64,000 nucleotides of DNA, from assembly GCA_951230915.1 (NCBI GenBank), contig OX579637.1:27404001-27468000 (forward strand), given 5' to 3'. The first letter of the stretch is position 1. Each line of letters begins with the position of its first letter. Position numbers and translations under genes: made by a program. Shown here one piece after another: positions 1 through 10,950 of this stretch. The stretch is from Antitrichia curtipendula. Its lineage: Eukaryota; Streptophyta; Bryopsida; Hypnales; Leucodontaceae. Below the pieces are notes generated by a model, which was given only the letters and a program-made list of their open reading frames with translations, was not told where the DNA came from and ran no database searches.

Positions 1-240
1 CCCATTTTTTTGGAGTTAAAAGTAGTTTATGGTTATTTTTCCTTCCCATTCTTTGGGGCTGAACGTAGTTTTTGATTTTTGTCCCTTCCCATTTTTTTCG
101 TGATTAAGGTAGTTCACAATTTCTTTCCCTTCCCATTTTTTTGGTGATTAAGGTAGTTTACAATTTCTTTCCCTCCCCATTTTTTTGGACTGAAGGTAGT
201 TATATTTTCCTTACCTTCCAATTCTTATGAGTTATGACAC
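1..240. repeat. Short tandem repeat, about 44-bp unit
   Basis: About five to six imperfect units begin with a C-rich then T-rich run (CCCATTTTTTTGG-like) near positions 1, 45, 88, 132, 176 and 217. Each continues into a TAGTTTA-like segment and a T-rich end. The array probably starts before the window. No coding potential is visible. Confidence 0.75.
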
Positions 241-440
241 TTTAGGTAGTTTAGGATATTTATTTTAGTTCCACTTTGTTATAGATTTTTAATATTTGAT
301 TAATGTAGCAAGCATTGCAATAGGTCCAACTTCGGAAAATTAAAATTACTTTCTACAATTTTATGCATACTAATTGTTTGAATAGAACACTTCAAAGAGA
401 TAGACAGTGTTGGTCAATGTTTTCAATTTCTGGGAAGTAA

Positions 441-774
441 CATTACAAAAAATTTCAGCCCTCGGAAAGGCCGCGAGTTTTGCAGGGCTATGGTGCAATT
501 AGGGAAAAAAATGTTTTGTTTTGTTTTGTTTTTAAATTTTTTTAAATTTTTTGGGGGGAGATCTGACGTGGCACTACTAGTGCCACGTCAGACTGGAGAA
601 TTTTTTAATTTTTTTTTTAATTTTTAATTTTAAAATTTTTTTTTAATAAAAAAAAAATTAAAAAAAATTAAAAAAAATTAAATTTTTTTTTAAAATTTTT
701 TCTGTAATTGCACCGCGGGGGTGCCGAAAAAGCTTTCTAAATAGCCTTATCGAGGGCTAAAATTTTTTGTAATG
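441..774. mobile_element. MITE with 31-bp terminal inverted repeats and TAA target duplication
   Basis: The left end (441-471) begins CATTACAAAAAATTT and the right end (744-774) is its reverse complement with about three mismatches across 31 bp. The trinucleotide TAA lies directly outside both ends (438-440 and 775-777), which fits a target-site duplication. The two halves keep pairing further in: a GGTGCAATTA-like segment near 490 pairs with TAATTGCACC near 703. The centre has a perfect palindrome (CTGACGTGGCAC arms, about 563-592) and A/T runs. There is no ORF. A 3-bp TAA duplication is typical of PIF/Harbinger (Tourist-like) MITEs, but the terminal bases are not the usual GG start, so the superfamily is uncertain. 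Confidence 0.8.
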
Positions 775-777
775 TAA

Positions 778-2833
778 ACACATTCATAACAATAAAACAT
801 GAACTAGACATTCTTAAACTTTTTGAAAATGAGGTTCTACCCAGCAGTCATTAGTGCCAACAAATGTCTAATATAAATATGTACAAGAGGCCATCAAAAG
901 TTTGCATTTGAATTTTTCCTATTCTAAATATATATGACTGAGGTAGATATATAGGTTCAAACCACAGTAATAGGAGCTAGTATTGGACGTTATTGAGGTG
1001 CTCTTGCAGGTTCTTATTAGAATATTCTAACAGAAATTGTTGCTTATTCATCTGAAATACCCCTCAATTGGATGAATTGAAGAACCATTAATATGGATGA
1101 CTGAATGAGTGCTTACAACTACATTTTGGTTTAATTTATTCAAACTTAGAAACTTAACATCATTATTGAGTGTTGTATTATGTCGAATAGCCGTAAGTAA
1201 AAAACAAAGCACTACCTTCAAAATTCATGTTTTAAGGCATACCCAATAACCAGAACAAAGATTTTTTTTAAAAAGCAATCGTTATGCCAAAATTGTCTCC
1301 TATTAATTTGTTGGGATCTTATAGCCTTTTTATTACAATGAGTGCTTTCTACCTGAAGGTATGAATGACTAAGAGAATCGATCAATTTTTTGGTCACCCA
1401 AAAAAATCACAAAAACTAAAATTATAAATTGAGAAGTTTACCTTTCTCATCAAAAATACACTGTACTATTGTAGGTATTAAAGAACTTCATTCATCCCAT
1501 TATTTTTGGACTAGTGATGAAAAAGTTATGGAGTGTTTTATTTATCAAGCAATCTCATCATTTTCTTCAAAAAAGAACTCATGGTTCTTTATTGAACTCT
1601 ACTTTTACATTTTTGTAAGAAAAGAAGTTGCACGTGGGTAGGGTTGTTAGCTAAAACAATGTCATTGTTGCAATTAGTGTATTTAAATTCCATCTTACAG
1701 TCAAGTACTGAAGAGTTCATTTTTTTCTTGATTGTGGTATTTCATATGGAGTATTTGCTTCAACATTTCAATTTCTTGCAAAATTAAAATGAAGTGTGCT
1801 TTTAAACCAAAAATATAAAGTGACCCTCAATTGACGTCTTCAACACAATTTTTTTATTCAATATCTGTTAGAGCTGTGGTATTTTAGATAAATAGATTCA
1901 AAGTAACAAAATCAAATCACGGAAGGTGCCAAAACAATTGGCGTTCTTTACTTTAAATGCAAAGATCTTGCTAAACACGTGGGAGAAGTTTTTTAAATTT
2001 CTACCACACATACTTTTACTTGTGTACTGCATGATTGATTTGGTGTGTCAAACATTAAGAATATTTGTAAAGCCTATAAAGGAAAAGTGTCACAAAATCT
2101 GAATTATTTTAGTGGAATACAATGGAACACCTAATTAACATGAAATATGAAATGTCCATTTATAAACTTTAAATTTTAAAATTTTACAAAATGCCAACAT
2201 TTTGAAAAGTTGTATCAATTTTTTTGGAATTGTAAACGTAAAAATTCGAACTAGGCATGTTAGAGATCTCATAGGAATAGAAAACACAACAATATCACTT
2301 ATGGAGTGAAATATTATACTGTTTGACCATGAGGGTGCTAAAATTACAAAAAGATTTCAATCTTCTTTATATGAGTCAAATCTAAAAAGTTGGTGATAAA
2401 AAAAATATGAGGTTAAAAGGCCTAACTTGTATAACCCCAATCAATTTATGGCTTCTTAAAATCTACTCCACAATTTTTTTAAATGAATTTTGAATGTGAT
2501 TTTTTTTGCAAGATCTAGTGTATTTGAGGCTCATTTCCGAGAGCTCTCAATACTCCGGGAAGTCAAGATTGCAATGGGTACCCTAGTATATAAACTTGAA
2601 TAGAAAAATCACTATCATTTATTTTCAAGATTGGATTTTTGGTACTAAAATTAGACTTCAAGAAGAACTTCAAAAAAATATAAATTACTAAAAATAACAA
2701 TTTGGTTAGGTTTTATTTAACTTCAAAGTTTTGCAAACACCAGATTCGGGTGCCTTGGACATTTAGGGGTTAAATGAGCACCGTTGCACAACATTTTGAA
2801 TACAATGATTAAAATCATTCACATTGAATTGAG
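778..2833. other. AT-rich intergenic DNA, no gene seen
   Basis: AT-rich sequence with only one short plus-strand ORF (1429-1641, 70 codons) that has no recognisable motif and lies in ordinary AT-rich sequence. I see no repeat structure, RNA gene or transposon end here. Confidence 0.5.
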
Positions 2834-2859
2834 TATATATATATATATATATATATATA
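2834..2859. repeat. (TA)n microsatellite
   Basis: Thirteen uninterrupted TA dinucleotides. It sits at the left edge of the dispersed repeat block that begins with GTGCCCTGAGCC a few bases later. Confidence 0.95.
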
Positions 2860-2863
2860 CTAG

Positions 2864-3650
2864 CGTGCCCTGAGCCATTGCCACAATCCAAAAAATAAAA
2901 GTAACAATATTTTTTTATTTTTTTTATTCAATAAATACTTCGAAATTCAATAACTTTCACATTGCAGGTCCAAATGCCACAAAACGCAGCCCGTGCACCC
3001 CTCCCAGCCAAGGACTTTTTGACAATATCAAGCACGCCTTTGAGGAACACACGGTCCAGAAGATCTCAATGTAACAAACAAACAAACAAATTAAACAAAA
3101 CAATAAAAAAAAACAGCCAAACTTAAAGTATGGACTTATACCGCTAGCACAATAAAAACAAAAGTAAAAGCTATATTTAAAACCAAAAATAATTCAGAAA
3201 TCCATAATTTTACCACCCTAGGTCCAAATTCCACAAAGCAAAGTGTGCCCTATGTTGTTGCCACACCCAAAAAGTAATTTTTTAATTTTTTAAATTCAAA
3301 AAGAACTTTGAAATTCAATAATTTTTCCTTCGTAGATCCAAACGCCACAAAACCAAGCCATCCTTGTCGAGGGCTTTCCAGTGCTACCAAAAACATCATA
3401 ATTTGACACACAATTCAAATTTTTTTTAATTTAACATAATTTAGTAATTTTTTGATCCATAATTTTTTTGAAATTCAATAACTTTTGCACCATAAGTCCA
3501 AACGCCACGAAACAAAGCCCGTGCACCCCTCCTGGTCGAGGGCTTTCCAACAATACAAAGCACGCCCCCGGGGGATGCATGCTCCGGGAGATTTCAACTT
3601 GACAAACAAACAAACAAAATAAAACAAAACAAACATCCTGTTTTGAGGTA
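2864..3650. repeat. Three diverged copies of a ~200-bp repeat
   Basis: Three related segments start near 2864, 3235 and 3430. They share, in order, GTGCCCT..G.C.TTGCCACA (first two), an A/T-rich run, GAAATTCAATAA.TTT, TCCAAA.GCCACAAAAC, GCCCGTGCACCCCTCC and a tail of AACAAACAAACAAA. Copies one and three carry the full GTGCACCCCTCC to AACAAACA block; copy two is shorter. No target duplications or coding capacity were found. It may be a decayed non-autonomous transposon. Confidence 0.65.
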
Positions 3651-4152
3651 TGAATTTTTTAAAAGTAGATGATGTCACAAAGTACCGAAAAGCATGATTT
3701 CTTTTTTATCACCAGTTTGGCGTTAAACGTTTAAAGTGTATGTTTGTTGTCCACTAAGGGAGGAGGCTTGCACTATGATTAAGCATTTTGAACCGAACAT
3801 GACACAAAGGTACATTTTGCTTTCTTTAATGTACCAAAATGTACAGAAACTGTACACTCTAGGAGGTGGTCGCTTTTAGAGCCGTACGGCATTTCAACTT
3901 CAAAATTTCTTACCTAATTCCACAAACCTCCAAATAATATGAAACAACTTGGGTTAGATGTCATTTCTTATTGTCTTTCAAGGAAAATTAAGAAAATAAA
4001 TATTTTAACCTCTCCAAAATTCAGTTTTCACGGCCTGGGTCGAGTAGGATGCCTTGTTCCGGGTATAATCGGGGTCCGGATTTTAGTAGGGGCCTTATCT
4101 TTTTTGGCTAGGGTTTTTGGGGTTTGGTTTTCCGGGCTTCCGCTTGTTCGTT

Positions 4153-4236
4153 GTGCTCGATGTGGTCAGCTTGTTCCTCCGTGCTCGATCTGGTCGGCTT
4201 GTTCCTCCGTGCTCGATCTGGTCGGCTTGTTCCTCC
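4153..4236. repeat. 28-bp tandem repeat, three units
   Basis: Three consecutive 28-bp units start GTGCTCGAT and end CTTGTTCCTCC; the second and third are identical and the first differs at two bases. ORFs crossing this stretch in several frames are products of the repeat and show no domain. Confidence 0.9.
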
Positions 4237-4560
4237 GTACGAGCGCTCCTTTGTACCGAGGTGTTTTTGGAATTCTGCCACCGAGGTCTCTCGTTCCCTG
4301 TTGTGAGTGGTGCTACCACCGAGGTCTCGTTCCCTGTTGCGGCGAAGGCATACCGGACTGAGCTAGATTGTGGAGCTGCTCGGCGCCTATTGCGGCAAAA
4401 ATCCACGGACGTCCCTGCAACCACGTCGAGGAGCACAAGCAGTCAGGTGATTTTTCTTAACTTCGTCGTTCTTACTGCTTTGCTGCCGATCTAGATCTGC
4501 TCCTGTAGTCTGTCGGCTCTCATTTGGCGTGTTTGGGACGGTTTCGGACTGGAGTCATGG

Positions 4561-4730
4561 ACGCCACAAGAACGTTGGTGTTCATGAACAAACACCCTTG
4601 CCATGTCAGAACTAGGCATGTTAGTTGATCATGTCATCAGAAGGAAGCAACCTGGTGTGTGATCTTCACAGCGAACTGCGACCGAGTAATGGACGCCACG
4701 AGAACGTTGATATTCGTGAACCCTAAACCC
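4561..4730. repeat. Direct repeat (ATGGACGCCAC..GAACGTT)
   Basis: The phrase ATGGACGCCACAAGAACGTT followed by a GTGAAC-like segment occurs at about 4557 and again, slightly changed, at about 4689. The second copy is followed by AACCCTAAACCCC, a telobox-like run, directly before the large tandem array. Confidence 0.6.
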
Positions 4731-4734
4731 CAAA

Positions 4735-5790
4735 TTCGGATTTTCGGTGAAGATTTTTGGTGAAGAATTTCGGTCTGTCCAAATAGCCTGTCTCGATTTG
4801 AGATTATTTTGACCGACCCAAATTCAGATTTTCGGTGAAGATTTTCGGTGAAGAATTTTGGTCTGTCAAAATAGCCTGTCTCGATTGGAGATTATTTTGA
4901 CCGAAACAGTCAAGGATTTTCGGTGAAGATTTTCAGTGAAGAATTTCGATCTGTCCAAATAGCCTGTCTCGATTGGAGATTATTTTGACCGAAACAGTCA
5001 AGGATTTTCGGTGAAGATTTTCGGTGAAGATTTTCAGTGAAGAATTTCGGTCTGTCCAAATAGCCTGTCTCGATTGGAGATTATTTTGACCGAAACAGTC
5101 AAAGATTTTCGGTGAAGATTTTCAGTGAAGAATTTTGGTCTGTCCAAATAGCCTGTCTCAATTGGAGATTATTTTGACCGAAACAGTCAAGGATTTTCGG
5201 TGAAGATTTTCGGTGAAGAATTTCGGTCTGTCCAAATAGTCTGTCTCGATTGGAGATTATTTTGACTGAAACAGTTAAAGATTTTCGGTGAAGATTTTCG
5301 GTGAAGATTTTCAGTGAAGAATTTCGGTCTGTCCAAATAGCCTGTCTCGATTGGAGATTATTTTGACCGAAACAGTCAAGGATTTTCGGTGAAGATTTTC
5401 GGTGAAGAATTTCGGTCTGTCCAAATAGCCTGTCTCGATTGGAGATTATTTCGACCAAAACAAATTCGGATTTTCGGTGAAGATTTTCGGTGAAGAATTT
5501 CGGTCTGTCCAAATAGCCTGTCTCGATTGGAGATTATTTTGACCGAAACAGTCAAAGATTTTCGGTCAAGATTTTTGGTGAAGAATTTCGGTCTGTCCAA
5601 ATAGCCTATCTCGATTGGAGATTATTTCGATTGAAACAGTCAAGGATTTTCGGTGAAGATTTTTGGTGAAGAATTTTGGTCTGTCCAAATAGCCTATCTC
5701 AGATTGGAGATTATTTCGACCGAAATAGTCGAGGATTTTCGGTGAAGAATTTCGTTGAGGATTTTCGTTTCTAGATTTTCGGTGAGGATT
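4735..5790. repeat. Minisatellite array, ~88-101-bp unit, about 11 units
   Basis: Each unit has two or three copies of a 13-mer (GATTTTCGGTGAA) followed by a 62-bp segment. That segment starts GAATTTCGGTCTGTCC, contains AGCCTGTCTCGATTGGAG and ends TTTTGACCGAAACAGTC. Unit length varies with the number of 13-mers. Within each unit TTTCGGTC and GACCGAAA form inverted arms around about 35 bp, so a transcript could fold into repeated hairpins. The minus-strand ORFs over this array simply translate the repeat. It lies upstream of the palindrome array and the large FCP1-like gene, and could be part of that gene's 5' region. Confidence 0.9.
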
Positions 5791-6904
5791 TGCTAGGCTT
5801 GTTTATTGACTTTTTGTTTCATCGATGGTGGTCGCCAAATTCTGATTTGCAGGAGAGAATCTTGACTGTATTTGCTTGTAATTTTTTTTGTCTGCCTTGA
5901 TGTAGATCAGCATATTGATCTGTGGGAGGGAAGCGTTAATTGAGCCTTGCGCTTTGGAATGAGCTTGTATTGCCGAAGGAATCGAAAGAGACTTTCTATC
6001 TTCCTGGTTTTGAATTTTGAACTGGTCTGACTTCTATGTACTCTTCCTTGGAGATCTGGATCTTCATTCATTCTCTTAAGATTATAAGTTGACTAATTCG
6101 TAGCTAGGTTCATCTTGTGATTGTCTGATGACTGATGAGATTGTTTCTGTTTCCGATCATTTCGTTTCCAAATTCTTAGTTAGATCGATCCAGTGATCAA
6201 CCCTGAACCGATCAGATTGCCCCGATGAGGTTAGTTTGATTGCTCCGATTTGATAGCTGCATCGATCCAGTGATCAAGGATGTTCAGTTTTTTCCTTGAT
6301 TGAGGATGATTATGTTTAGCTGCATCGATTCAGTGATTGACTGGTCAAGATGTTCATGGATTTCGAGCTGGAGGAAGCTCATTGTGCATTTTAATGATTT
6401 CCGAGGCGCTTTATCAATTTTGAGGGAATCGTTGTGAACACTTGAGGGTTTAGGACCGTGAGTATACCATGTTGCCTTTGCAGTCATCGTTGATTCTTTG
6501 TGAGCTTTGCAGTCATTGTTCATTATTTGTTGATTATTTGTGACCTTTATAGGCATTTGAGTCATTGTTGATTCTTTGTGAGCTCCTTAGGCAGAGTTCA
6601 AATGAGCAGTTTCAAAGCCAGAGGTCAGAATTAGGTTCCAATGAGTAGTTCTAATTATTAGCTTTCCAATGCTTTCAGTTCTTGAGGCTGTAACTATTGT
6701 AACATTGTGGAGCTGTCACTAGTTTTTGAGGAATGTCAATCTCACTTCAGCATGTGGTTTGATTGTTTGTAGCGTGTACGACATCCAAATTTCTGGAAGA
6801 CTTCCGTTGGATTTTGGCTATATATCTTTATTTGTAAAGTTAGAGGTGAGCTATTTTAATGGATGTTAGTCTTTTCCTTACATAAAATGATTTTTCCCTT
6901 CTTC
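5791..6904. other. Non-coding spacer with small direct repeats
   Basis: No supported gene. Short direct repeats occur: a GCATCGATCCAGTGATCA-like phrase near 6183, 6250 and 6322, and TCATTGTTGATTCTTTGTG near 6485 and 6560. This stretch joins the two tandem arrays upstream of copy 1 of the large gene and may be leader or promoter DNA. Confidence 0.5.
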
Positions 6905-7765
6905 TATTCTATATCTAGAACAAGTGTTCCAAACTCAAATCACCTTGACTCGAGGTGAATCAAAGGCCTCTTCAAGTTAGATTGTAGAACTAGTATCCCA
7001 AACTCAATTCACCTTGATTTGAGGTGAATCGAAGGCCGCTTTGTCTTCTTGTAGAAGTAGTATCGCAAACTCAATTCACCTTGAGTGGAGGTGAATCAAT
7101 CAATGGCCACTTTGTCTTCATGTAGAAGTAGTATCCCAAATTCAATTCACCTTGATTCAAGGTGAACCAAAGGCCACTTTGTCTTCCATGTAGAAGTAGT
7201 ATCCCAAACTCAATTCACCTTGAGTAGAGGTGAATCAATCAATGGCCACATTATCTTTTTGTAGAAGTTGTCTTCCAAACTCAAATCACTTTGATTCGAG
7301 GTAAATCAAAGAACGCTTTGTCTTGCCTGTAGAAGTAGTATTCCAAACTCAATTCACCTTGATTGGAGGTGAATCAATCAATGGCCCCTTTGTCTATCAT
7401 GTAGAAGTAGTATCCCAAACTCAATTCACCTTGAGTGGAGGTGAATCAATCAATGGCCACTTTGTCTTGCCTGTAGAAGTTGTCTTCCAAACTCAAATCA
7501 CCTTGATTCGAGGTGAATCAAAGAACGCTTTGTCTTGCCTGTAGAAGTAGTATTCCAAACTCAATTCACCTTGATTGGAGGTGAATCAATCAATGGCCCC
7601 TTTGTCTTTCTGTAGAAGAAGTATTCCAAACTCAAATCACCTTGATTCGAGGTGAATCAGTGGCCGCTTTCTTTTCGTATAGAAGTAGTATCCCAAACTC
7701 CATTCACCTTGAATGGAGGTGAACCAATGGCCGCGTGGTTTTCTTGTAGAAGAAGTATCTCAAAT
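6905..7765 (+). repeat. Tandem array of 12 units, each centred on a type I palindrome
   Basis: Twelve units of about 70 bp, each with GTAGAAGTAGTATCCCAAACTC, then a palindrome with arms TTCACCT and AGGTGAA around a 7-bp centre, then AATGGCC..TTTGTCTT. Palindromes start near 6938, 6997, 7076, 7145, 7214, 7285, 7355, 7425, 7496, 7565, 7634 and 7702. The spacer comes in alternating versions (with or without a second ATCA), suggesting higher-order duplication. The array ends about 80 bp before a splice acceptor (CTACAG, 7839-7844) and the first ATG of the large gene, so it most likely lies in that gene's leader intron. Palindromes with the same arms recur in introns 1 and 2 of the gene. Confidence 0.9.
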
Positions 7766-7844
7766 TACTTTCATGAACAAGAACATTTGGGTCTCAAGTT
7801 GAATATCTTTTCTAATTAAATTCTTCTTGTATGATTGACTACAG

Positions 7845-9286
7845 ATATGGATGAACATAAAAAAAAACTTGACTTTTACTTCGATCAATATGAAGTACCC
7901 GAAGACTTGGTTGAAGAATTTGGTGATAAGGCTGACAACGGGGATTATTGGAAACTAAAAGAACCAGAGAGCGTTGAGTTCTGGAGCGTCATTCTTTATC
8001 CAATGACTCAAAACGTTGGGTTCATGAAGAAATTCAAAAATGGGCCTGACGCCACACTTCCAATTTCTCACTATGAAGAAGTTGTTGATATTGCCAAAGG
8101 TCCTCCAGGAATGATTTTGGTCACGTGCTTGATCAAGAACGATCCAGACATGCCGGAAGATTACAAGTACACTTATGCCGTCAGTCCTCAAGAGACGCCA
8201 TTCAGTATTCATGAATGTTGTACGTCTCTCATGAACTCCCAGTACAAAGGCCTCTATAAGGAGCTCGAAGCACAAATCCAGAAAGGGAGGTGGATGAATA
8301 AGGATGGAGGACCGCTGCCTTCAGCAATTCTGGCTACTCGATTGAAGCAGCTATTAGTCTCTTTTCAAATTGAGACAACAACATTACGGACTAGTTACAA
8401 GAACATGACCCCTCAACATTTGTCTCGAGAGTCAAGTGGCGTTGTCGGGAGCCAGCAGTCCCGCCTAAATCTCACCCCTGAGATAGGCAGAAGTGAAAAT
8501 CAAAAACGTCGAGCTAGTACTTCAAGAACGGTACGTGCTAGTACGCCAATGAAGACGTGGGACACTACAACAGCTGAAGCCGATGACCAAGATCCCGAGT
8601 CTAGCTCACTCTCAGTCCTTACAAACATACCAAAGGACTTCAAGTTTATACCTAAGGATAAAGACTCTGGGAAAGCGAATTACGAGGAGTCCTTGAAGAT
8701 CTATGATAGTTATTGGTCTGAATGCCAAGAAGCATATTGTTTTGGAAGTGATAAAGTTGAAGAGATTTAAATTGATCAGTTGATGGTACCTCTTCCTGAC
8801 ATGAACTGTCGCAGTCTAGAGCCGTCCGGCATTGACCACACCATGCATTATTTGATGGAGATGCCTGACAAGGATCGAAAGCAAGCCCTTTGTGCTATGC
8901 CTATCGGATTGGAGGAAATGCCAAAGGATTGGAATGATATAAAAGATTGCAAGTTCTACATGATCAATGGCCAGCACAGTGTCGAGGCATCGAAGAAGAT
9001 GAGGACCGAGGCATCTGCATCCAAGATCGTGGAGAAGTTTGAAAAATGGTCATGCTTCATTGTCTGGAGCAAGGACCACTCCATCCTACGCCGAATATCA
9101 TCTTACTATAATCGAGTGAATCACTTCGACAGATATAACCCTACCTGGGCAACTAATATTATTGGTGCTCGTGGAGTGTGGTTAAGGATGGGAGAACCAA
9201 CTCCTCCGAAACAAGCGTCCGAAGTGGGACGATCAGTTTCAAGATCAAAGTCACAATCCAAAGGCAACAATGCCGAAAATTGGAAG
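7845..9286 (+). CDS. Copy 1 exon 1: N-terminal module with ParB-like GQH box
   Basis: About 480 codons. The first half is acidic and contains a conserved block that in copy 2 reads similarly (YW.....P..V.(F/Y)WS, then PIS(H/Y)(Y/D)EE). A basic, Ser/Thr-rich linker follows (codons ~195-270). The second half has MEMPDK..KQ.LC.MP, then FYMINGQHSVEAS near 8956-8994, then WS.D...LR.IS.YYNRVNHF. The hydrophobic strand followed by NGQH..xA resembles the box of ParB/sulfiredoxin-type domains (GERR or GQHR followed by A). This is a motif-level resemblance only. A TAA at 8768-8770 sits inside the conserved block, at a position where copy 2 has Pro. The donor is AAG|GTATAT at 9287. Confidence 0.65.
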
Positions 9287-9468
9287 GTATATCATAAGAA
9301 AGTAGTTTGATATTATTCATGTAAACTCTTTCTAATACATATTAGTTAGGAGGTCATCTGTCTCTTCTTAAAACTTGCAGAATGAAGTTTTCTAGTTCAT
9401 AATTCACCTCCATCCAAGGTGATTTTTCTATTCAATGACTAACTTGTTTACATTATCTTTGAGTGTAG
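9287..9468 (+). other. Intron 1 with a type I palindrome
   Basis: GT...AG intron of 182 bp between exons in the same phase. At 9403-9423 it carries TTCACCT, a 7-bp centre (CCATCCA) and AGGTGAT, nearly the same arms as the upstream array. The corresponding intron in copy 2 carries two palindromes of the other type. Confidence 0.8.
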
Positions 9469-10830
9469 AAATTTGATGCTGCTTGCCAGCTGCGGTTTGG
9501 TATGATTGACATTAAGAAGCAACAGAGAACCAAGTCTGGCAAGCCCGTGAAGATTGACATTATAAACGAGCTCAAAATTATTACTGCTCCAACAAATGTC
9601 TATGAGTTATACTCTGAACTCATTTCCGCTGCCTCAATGGGAGAGTTGATCGATCCGGAGACAAGAACTTTGTTCAAGAACACCAAGGGTTGGGTTCCGG
9701 AAAAGGATGGCATCATCAGTAAAGAGTTCTTTAAATGGCTTGGCAACCTTTCCAACGCAAGCCTCAAGCGACTTGCAGAGCATCTATTGAAGAAGCCTGA
9801 CCGACCGGAGAAGAAGAACAAGAGAATGGAGGATTATCCAAAGGTGACATTCAAGAAGCTGAAGAAGGTTGTACCAAACTGCTGTACCTATCGACAGTGG
9901 TGTGAGAGGCGCAAAAGAAAGCAAATTGTAAAGGTGCAGTTCAATGATATGAAGCCCGAACTTGATTTGTTAACCACGACGGGAGAGACTAAGAAGGACA
10001 TGTGGAAGAAATTCAAAGAGGATTACAAGATCACGGACGCTGCCATGCATGTCCTCATCACAGGTCCATCTGAGATATTCTTCACTGCATCAAAGCTTTT
10101 GTGTAACAGCAACAAGAGCATTGGAGAATTGTCACCCTATGCCGAGGAATTTTTGAAGGTCTTCTTGAGAAATAAAGGAAGATTTACAGTTCCCACCGGT
10201 CAAGCATTCTACCGTCCATTCAACGAGAACACAGACGACTTAGCGAAGTGGGCCAGAGGAGATTGGGATCATTTGGATGTCGACCGTATAAAGATGGGAT
10301 TCATGGACTTCAAAAATTTTCCAAGCAACAAGGAGGCTGGAGGGATGGCAACTCCGTATTTTTATTCTTTCTTGATGTTGCTGATGGGGCTAACCGATCC
10401 TGCAATTCTTGATATCCCTGTGTGGATGTGGTTATCTGGAGATAAGAAGACCGACTCCAGTCTCATACACCATTTTTATCATTCCGTATTTATAGATAAT
10501 TATGTCCTTCATCACGCAGAGTACATGCCGGCGAAGTACGAGCAACTTGAGGATCTTGAGTTGAACAAGAAGAAAGTCGAAGCGAATGTCCACATCATGT
10601 TCCTCATTAAGAAGAACCACAAGGCAAAATGCAACTCCTTGCCCACAAAATTCAGGGCTCCGGAAACGCATGAATTCCTTACCTCGGGAGCTTACAATGA
10701 AATGCAATACCGAATCTATGAGAATGAATTACGGATGGAGTTCTACATAAGCATTTTGGCTTTATTTTGCAATCTCGGAGACGCGGTCTTTACAATATAC
10801 AGGGGTGGAAAAATCATCTGTGCGGCGTGG
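9469..10830 (+). CDS. Copy 1 exon 2: conserved basic module of unknown function
   Basis: 454 codons, open throughout, starting after TGTGTAG-type acceptor and ending CGTGG|GTGAGT. The product is rich in Lys and hydrophobic residues. Blocks shared with copy 2 include NELKIITAP, HGELIDP or MGELIDPETR, EFFKWLGNLS, RKRK, SPYA..F.KVFL, F..LRMEFY or LRMEYY, and ICAAW or TCAAM at the end. I see no signal peptide, membrane segment or catalytic motif I can name. The good conservation between two distant copies (roughly 35-40% by eye) shows it was under protein-level selection in the past. Confidence 0.75.
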
Positions 10831-10950
10831 GTGAGTATGTTGTTCTTTCTAAGTATTCACCTCCATTCAAGGTGAATTGACATGTTTGTTTGTTCTTGGA
10901 TTTTATTATCTAAAATATGTTATTCTAACTATTTTTTCATCTTCTTCCAG
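10831..10950 (+). other. Intron 2 with a perfect type I palindrome
   Basis: GT...AG intron of 120 bp. At 10856-10876, about 25 bp after the donor, TTCACCT, a 7-bp centre (CCATTCA) and AGGTGAA form a palindrome with perfect arms. It lies in the same intron that holds two type II palindromes in copy 2. Confidence 0.85.

Noticed and set aside
4117..4494. Overlapping ORFs around the 28-bp repeat
   Set aside because: Open in several frames and on both strands, driven by a G+C-rich repeat; no domain.
5099..5600. Minus-strand ORFs over the minisatellite
   Set aside because: They are translations of the repeat unit in a frame that happens to stay open; no independent coding sign.
4735..5790. Auxin response elements (TGTCTC) repeated in the minisatellite
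   Set aside because: A six-base match that repeats only because the unit repeats; no other evidence for auxin control.
7323..7544. Small plus-strand ORF over the palindrome array
   Set aside because: It is a direct translation of three repeat units and ends where the spacing changes.
6905..7765. CRISPR-like array
   Set aside because: Spacers are themselves repeated, units are ~70 bp, the setting is a spliced eukaryotic gene, and there are no cas genes.
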